37,476 nucleotides of DNA. Origin: an uncultured Bacteroidales bacterium. GTDB taxonomy: Bacteria; Bacteroidota; Bacteroidia; Bacteroidales; UBA932. This document shows, one piece after another, positions 33,953 through 37,476 of the stretch. Where the stretch lies: the NCBI GenBank assembly GCA_944323845.1, contig CALUUA010000018.1:1-37476 (forward strand), given 5' to 3'. Position 1 is the stretch's first letter, and each line of letters opens with the position of its first letter. Under the pieces are notes generated by a model. It did not search any database. It worked only from the letters and a program-made list of their open reading frames with translations, and was not told the DNA's origin. Both the position numbers and the translations under genes were made by a program.

Positions 33953-34609
33953 ATGAAACTGACGGCAGAAATACTTGAAGCGTCACGACTTCAGTTCATC
34001 ACGCACTTCACAGACAGGTATTCCTATCTGGATTCTGCCATGATGGCCCTTGAAGGCGGATGCCGATGGATACAGCTGAGGATGAAGGATGCGGAAGAAG
34101 ACGAGATCATACGGACAGCAAGCAGGCTGCTTCCGGAATGCAGGGAAAAAGGAGCCGTATTCATAATCGACGATCATCCGGACATAGCCCTGAAGACAGG
34201 GGCCGACGGAGTCCATCTGGGAAAGAACGACATGCCTGTGGACGTGGCCAGAAAAATTCTCGGGAACAGTTTCATCATCGGCGGTACCGCCAATACCTTC
34301 GAAGATATCGCGCGTCTGGCCTCGCAAGGTGCCGACTACATAGGCTGCGGGCCTTTCCGGTTCACCACGACCAAAAGGAATCTCGCCCCGGTGCTGGGGC
34401 TCGACGGGTACCGGAGACTGACGGGAATGATGAAGGAAAACGGGATTGACCTGCCGGTAACAGCCATCGGAGGTATCGGTTTCGATGACATTCCGCAAAT
34501 CATGCAGACAGGTGTTTCCGGTATTGCATTGAGCGGTAGCGTCCTCAGGGCAGACGACCCTGTCGGGGAAATGAAAAGGATATTGGCCGTGACCGGCCAA
34601 TGCAAATAA
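33953..34609 (+). CDS. thiE: Thiamine-phosphate synthase
   Basis: The 218-residue TIM-barrel enzyme joins hydroxymethylpyrimidine diphosphate to thiazole phosphate to make thiamine phosphate. Family motifs are in order: LQFITHFTDRYSYLD, a phosphate-handling strand WIQLRMKDA, FIIDDHPDIALKTGADGVHLGKNDM, IIGGTANTFED, GADYIGCGPFRFTTTK and a final AIGGIGFDDIPQIMQTGVSGIALSGSVL. The ATG at 33953 is chosen because it follows the promoter and opens the domain directly. An upstream frame to 33713 is the antisense-like overlap with the UvrA gene. It begins a three-gene thi cluster. No TPP riboswitch is seen. Confidence 0.93.
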   Translation: MKLTAEILEASRLQFITHFTDRYSYLDSAMMALEGGCRWIQLRMKDAEEDEIIRTASRLLPECREKGAVFIIDDHPDIALKTGADGVHLGKNDMPVDVARKILGNSFIIGGTANTFEDIARLASQGADYIGCGPFRFTTTKRNLAPVLGLDGYRRLTGMMKENGIDLPVTAIGGIGFDDIPQIMQTGVSGIALSGSVLRADDPVGEMKRILAVTGQCK

Positions 34610-34642
34610 TAGGATATCGGCCTGCCGGCAGCCCGGCAAGGC
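34583..34642. other. Two intercistronic hairpins between thiE and thi4
   Basis: A 7-bp stem TTGGCCG/CGGCCAA (34583-34600) overlaps the end of thiE. A GC-rich stem with one bulge (GCCTGCCGG with CCGGCAAGGC, 34620-34642) lies 16 bases before thi4. Neither is followed by a T-run, so they are not clear terminators; they may influence message stability or coupling. Confidence 0.4.
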
Positions 34643-34658
34643 TCTAAAACTGGAAAAA

Positions 34659-35429
34659 ATGATAGAGAAGAACGTTTCAAGGGGTATCATCAGTACCTAT
34701 TTCGAAAAACTGGAAAGGAATCTCGATCTGGATGTAGCCATCGTGGGCGGCGGACCTTCCGGCATCGTGGCGGCGTATTATCTGGCAAAGGCCGGACTGA
34801 AGGTGGCTCAGTTTGACCGCAAACTGTCTCCGGGAGGAGGTATGTGGGGCGGAGCAATGATGTTCAATCAGATAGTGGTACAGGAGGAAGCCCTGGATAT
34901 AGTGAAGGATTTCGGAATCAACTATCAGCCATACGGCGAGGGACTTTATGTGATGGATTCGGTGGAGAGCACTTCAGCCCTGCTGTATCATGCCGTACAC
35001 CATGGGGCCACCATCTTCAACTGCTATTCCGTGGAGGATGTGGTGTTCAAGAACAATGCAGTGAGCGGAGTGGTGGTAAACTGGACTCCCGTACTCCGGG
35101 AAGGCCTTCATGTGGATCCGCTCAACATCATGGCCAAATGCGTCATAGACGGAACCGGACACGACAGCGAGATTTGCAGGACTGTGGCACGCAAAAACGG
35201 AATCCGGCTTGCTACCGATACAGGGGATGTGATAGGCGAGAGGTCTCTGGATGTAATTGCCGGAGAACAGGAAGTGGTGAACGGGACGAAGGAGATTTAT
35301 CCGGGACTCTATGTATGCGGCATGGCGGCTTCGGCCGTGAGCGGGACGCCTCGCATGGGACCTATTTTCGGCGGAATGCTCATGTCCGGGAAGAAAGTCG
35401 CGGAACTCATCATCTCGAAACTGAAATAG
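34659..35429 (+). CDS. thi4: Thi4-type thiazole synthase, sulfide-dependent (His) form
   Basis: The 256-residue FAD/NAD-fold protein has the dinucleotide loop GGGPSG (30-35), SPGGGMWGGAMMFNQIV (57-73), the GTGHDSE loop (165-171) and a C-terminal MGPIFGGMLMSGKK. This is the Thi4 family, which builds the thiamine thiazole from NAD and glycine. In yeast Thi4 the sulfur donor is a Cys immediately before the Met-Asp-Pro-Asn segment. Here that spot is His151 (LHVDPLN), as in the Methanocaldococcus enzyme, which uses free sulfide with iron and is not consumed. The protein should thus be a true multi-turnover, anaerobic-type enzyme. It lies between thiE and a second ThiE-like gene and replaces the ThiG/ThiH route locally. 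Confidence 0.88.
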   Translation: MIEKNVSRGIISTYFEKLERNLDLDVAIVGGGPSGIVAAYYLAKAGLKVAQFDRKLSPGGGMWGGAMMFNQIVVQEEALDIVKDFGINYQPYGEGLYVMDSVESTSALLYHAVHHGATIFNCYSVEDVVFKNNAVSGVVVNWTPVLREGLHVDPLNIMAKCVIDGTGHDSEICRTVARKNGIRLATDTGDVIGERSLDVIAGEQEVVNGTKEIYPGLYVCGMAASAVSGTPRMGPIFGGMLMSGKKVAELIISKLK

Positions 35430-35449
35430 TTCCTGATTCGGATCGGATC

Positions 35450-36073
35450 ATGCTCTGGATAGTGATCACTTCCCCGTCATTTACGGACGGGGAAGATTTT
35501 TTCATAAGACGGCTTCTCTCGCATGGAGCGGATCTGGTGCATCTGCGGAAACCCGAAGCGTCCGAAGCAGCCTGCGCCGCCCTGCTTGAATCCCTGACAG
35601 CACAGGAACGCTCCCGCATCGTAATACACGATTTTTTCGAACTTGCCGTCCCATACGGTCTGTACGGGATACATCTCAACTCGCGGCGCGACACGATTCC
35701 GCAAGGATATACCGGGAATGTCAGCCGTTCATGCCATTCACTGGAAGAAGTCGGGCTATGGAAACCGCAGTGCAGCCATGTCTTTCTGAGTCCGGTTTTC
35801 GACAGTGTATCGAAACAGGGGTACATGTCGGCATTCAGGGAAGAAACGCTGGCAAAGGCAGCGGCAGAAGGGATTATAGACGGGAAGGTCATCGCGCTCG
35901 GCGGCGTCACCCCTGAAAGGATAGACCGGCTGCGTGCCATAGGCTTCGGCGGAGCTGCGATGCTCGGCCATATCTCTGCTCTGGCCGGACTTCCGGAACA
36001 GCTTCAGTCGGAACGGCTGAAGGAAATCGACGTCCTTTTCCACCCGGATACCTCCACGGCAGACAGGCGATAA
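35450..36073 (+). CDS. ThiE/TenI-like protein, second paralogue
   Basis: The 207-residue TIM-barrel protein keeps the ThiE framework but is clearly divergent: DLVHLRKPEAS replaces the usual QLR-K strand, YGIHLNSRR stands for GVHLGQ, HVFLSPVFDSVSKQGY for the GPVF-T-TK loop, and ALGGVTPERIDR for AIGGI. It could be a second thiamine-phosphate synthase or, more probably, a TenI-like protein (thiazole tautomerase) acting on the Thi4 product. The start at 35450 follows the thi4 stop by 20 bases; a long frame to 34844 belongs to the thi4 shadow. It converges on the ABC-2 permease gene 25 bases downstream. Confidence 0.8.
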   Translation: MLWIVITSPSFTDGEDFFIRRLLSHGADLVHLRKPEASEAACAALLESLTAQERSRIVIHDFFELAVPYGLYGIHLNSRRDTIPQGYTGNVSRSCHSLEEVGLWKPQCSHVFLSPVFDSVSKQGYMSAFREETLAKAAAEGIIDGKVIALGGVTPERIDRLRAIGFGGAAMLGHISALAGLPEQLQSERLKEIDVLFHPDTSTADRR

Positions 36074-36098
36074 AAGCCGTTCCTGCCCTGCAAGACAA

Positions 36099-37202
36099 TC
36101 AGTCGGAAGATTTCCTGTAGCTTGAAATAGCCCACCCGACCATTGACATGCCGATGGCTGTCAGACCTGCGGCATCGTACCATATGTCGACAGGGGAACT
36201 GCCTTTCAGGTAGACGGCACGCATGGCATCGGCATAATACCGCATAGGATTCAGGTAAGTGATGGCCTTGGCCCAATCAGGCATGGAGGCAATCGGGGTG
36301 AAAATCCCGCTCATAAGCATGAAAATCACGGCGAAAAACCAGATGACGAACATGGCCTGCTGCGCATTAGCGCTATAGTTCGAAATCAAGAGGCCGAGTC
36401 CGGCCATGACGATGATATCCAGAGTCGTGTATAGATAAAGCCACAGGACATTCCCGCGGCAGGTATAGCCGAAGACAGCCCAGGCTATGAGCAGACAGGC
36501 GGTAAGCACGAAAAAGGCTATGACCCAGTACGGGATCATCTTGCAGATTATGAAGGCTGTCTTGCTGACCGGGGTGACGTTTATCTGTTCGATCGTTCCG
36601 GTCTCTTTTTCCGAAACTATGTTCAGCGCCGGAAGGAAAGCCGTAATCATGGTAATGCCGATGACTATAAGGGCCGGTATCATGAACAGCTTATAATCGA
36701 GCAGGCTGTTGAAGTAATATTTTTCCGAGACATCCATGACCGGGGCAGACTGCGTCAGTCCGGCCGCGTTCCTGTCCTGAATGTACATTCTGATGCAGGC
36801 CTGCAGATACTGTGCTCCGATGCTGCCTCTGGTGCCGTTGACGGTGTTGATTTTTATTCCCACAGGGAAGCCTGCCCCGGTCTCGATATCAGAGGCGAAA
36901 TCCGGTCCTATGGTGATGATGGCATCGGCGTCGTTGTCATCCATCAGGCGCATGGCTTCGTCCGGATCGGAACATATGTCCACCAGACGGAAATAGCCGG
37001 AAGAAACGCATTTTTCTATAAGGCGGGATGATTCTTCGCTGCGGCTGCCGTCGACGACGGCGAGGTTTATGTTCCGGACTTCCATGCTGACGGCAAAGGG
37101 GAAGACGAGCATCATCAGCACGGGGAACATGAGGGCCATTTTGGGTAGTCCGGGGTCCCTGAAGAATTGCTTGAATTCTTTTTCGAGAAGGTATTTATAC
37201 AT
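36099..37202 (-). CDS. ABC-2 type permease, YbhS/YbhR-like exporter subunit
   Basis: The 367-residue protein has one N-terminal membrane helix (MALMFPVLMMLVFPFAV), a periplasmic loop of about 140 residues, and a cluster of five helices in the second half, including the ABC-2 hallmark TAFLPALNIVSEKETGTIEQINVTPV and the AMFVIWFFAVIFMLMSGIFTPIASMP segment with the following LNPMRYYADAMR. It pairs with an ATPase and often an HlyD-like adaptor to export drugs or lipids. Those partners should lie beyond the right edge. Its ATG stands only 10 bases from the second tandem repeat array, so the message either crosses the repeat or starts within it. Confidence 0.9.
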   Translation of the reverse strand: MYKYLLEKEFKQFFRDPGLPKMALMFPVLMMLVFPFAVSMEVRNINLAVVDGSRSEESSRLIEKCVSSGYFRLVDICSDPDEAMRLMDDNDADAIITIGPDFASDIETGAGFPVGIKINTVNGTRGSIGAQYLQACIRMYIQDRNAAGLTQSAPVMDVSEKYYFNSLLDYKLFMIPALIVIGITMITAFLPALNIVSEKETGTIEQINVTPVSKTAFIICKMIPYWVIAFFVLTACLLIAWAVFGYTCRGNVLWLYLYTTLDIIVMAGLGLLISNYSANAQQAMFVIWFFAVIFMLMSGIFTPIASMPDWAKAITYLNPMRYYADAMRAVYLKGSSPVDIWYDAAGLTAIGMSMVGWAISSYRKSSD

Positions 37203-37206
37203 AATA

Positions 37207-37476
37207 TAATGTATGTCCGGCGGACTTGTTATACTTCCGACCAGGTGGTCCGCCGGACAACATTAATGGATTTCTTCGAAATCCGAGGTCATCCCAATCC
37301 CCAGTCGCTGCGCGACAGCCCCTTTCCAAGGGGCGCCGCCCCTCACCGCTCCCCTCGCCGGGGAGCCCGTCGCAGGATTATTTCCTGCTCCGTTTTTCAT
37401 ATGTCCGGCGGACTTGTTATACTTCCGACCAGGTGGTCCGCCGGACAACATTAATGGATTTCTTCGAAATCCGAGG
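37207..37476. repeat. Second tandem array of the six-hairpin unit, period 188 bp, running off the window
   Basis: A unit starting at 37213 recurs at 37401 and is cut by the edge. It has the same six hairpins in order as the array at 18.1-18.5 kb: h1 TGTCCGGCGGAC/GTCCGCCGGACA (37214-37225 with 37248-37259), h2 37268-37284, h3 37304-37316, h4 37318-37334, h5 37348-37366, h6 37372-37388 (GCAGGA/TCCTGC). h2 to h5 are close to identical between arrays. h1, h3 and h6 differ but keep pairing. As at the first locus, the first h1 stem extends into unique left flank (TAATGT with ACATTA). It sits directly upstream of a minus-strand gene. Confidence 0.88.

Noticed and set aside
34844..35449. N-terminal extension of the second ThiE-like protein (409-codon frame)
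   Set aside because: The upstream 202 codons overlap thi4 in another frame and have no domain-like content; the ATG at 35450 opens the TIM barrel directly.

Overview
The window looks like a chromosomal segment of a member of the Bacteroidota, most probably order Bacteroidales. Evidence: a SusC/SusD pair with a hybrid two-component regulator, a fimbrillin-like lipoprotein, the atpDC-BEFHAG gene order, and many promoters with the Bacteroidota -7 box TAnnTTTG. I cannot resolve the genus. Most of the window has intermediate GC; about 1.46-3.5 kb is strikingly AT-rich and looks acquired.

Region 1 (1-4.1 kb) is accessory. It holds the first 27 codons of a D12-class DNA adenine methylase running off the left edge, a short RadC/JAMM protein, and an AT-rich gene for a predicted PIN-like nuclease with a coiled coil and two C-terminal membrane helices. 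A truncated ORF tail follows, with its own promoter and terminator. Two long imperfect palindromes flank radC. They share loop and bulge sequence but have different, compensating stems.

Region 2 (4.1-6.3 kb, minus strand) is a two-gene unit: a 44-residue peptide gene three bases upstream of a fimbrillin-like lipoprotein that ends in GLUG-type repeats.

Region 3 (6.4-21.3 kb, minus strand) is a fructan utilisation locus. A hybrid two-component sensor with a periplasmic sugar-binding domain precedes one operon: SusC, SusD, a surface lipoprotein, a divergent GH32 lipoprotein, a periplasmic GH32 fructosidase, an MFS sugar importer and a fructokinase-type PfkB kinase. The content parallels the levan/fructose locus of Bacteroides thetaiotaomicron (BT1754-BT1765). 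Together the genes would bind fructan at the surface, import oligosaccharides, release fructose in the periplasm, import it and phosphorylate it. Three dyads upstream of susC form a plausible operator.

Region 4 (21.4-29.4 kb, plus strand) has a predicted outer-membrane beta-barrel protein, then a complete F-type ATP synthase operon in Bacteroidota order with its own promoter and an N-terminally extended subunit a.

Region 5 (29.4-36.1 kb, plus strand) has an ABC ATPase, permease, YtrA-type GntR regulator and class II UvrA as one overlapping operon. A thiamine cluster follows: thiE, a Thi4-type thiazole synthase with His in place of the sulfur-donating Cys, and a second ThiE/TenI-like protein. 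A minus-strand ABC-2 permease closes the window.

The most unusual structures are non-coding. Tandem arrays of a roughly 190-bp unit lie at 18.13-18.53 kb and 37.2 kb to the right edge. Each unit carries six hairpins in the same order, with compensating changes between loci. One array also supplies the last codons and stop of the hybrid sensor gene.
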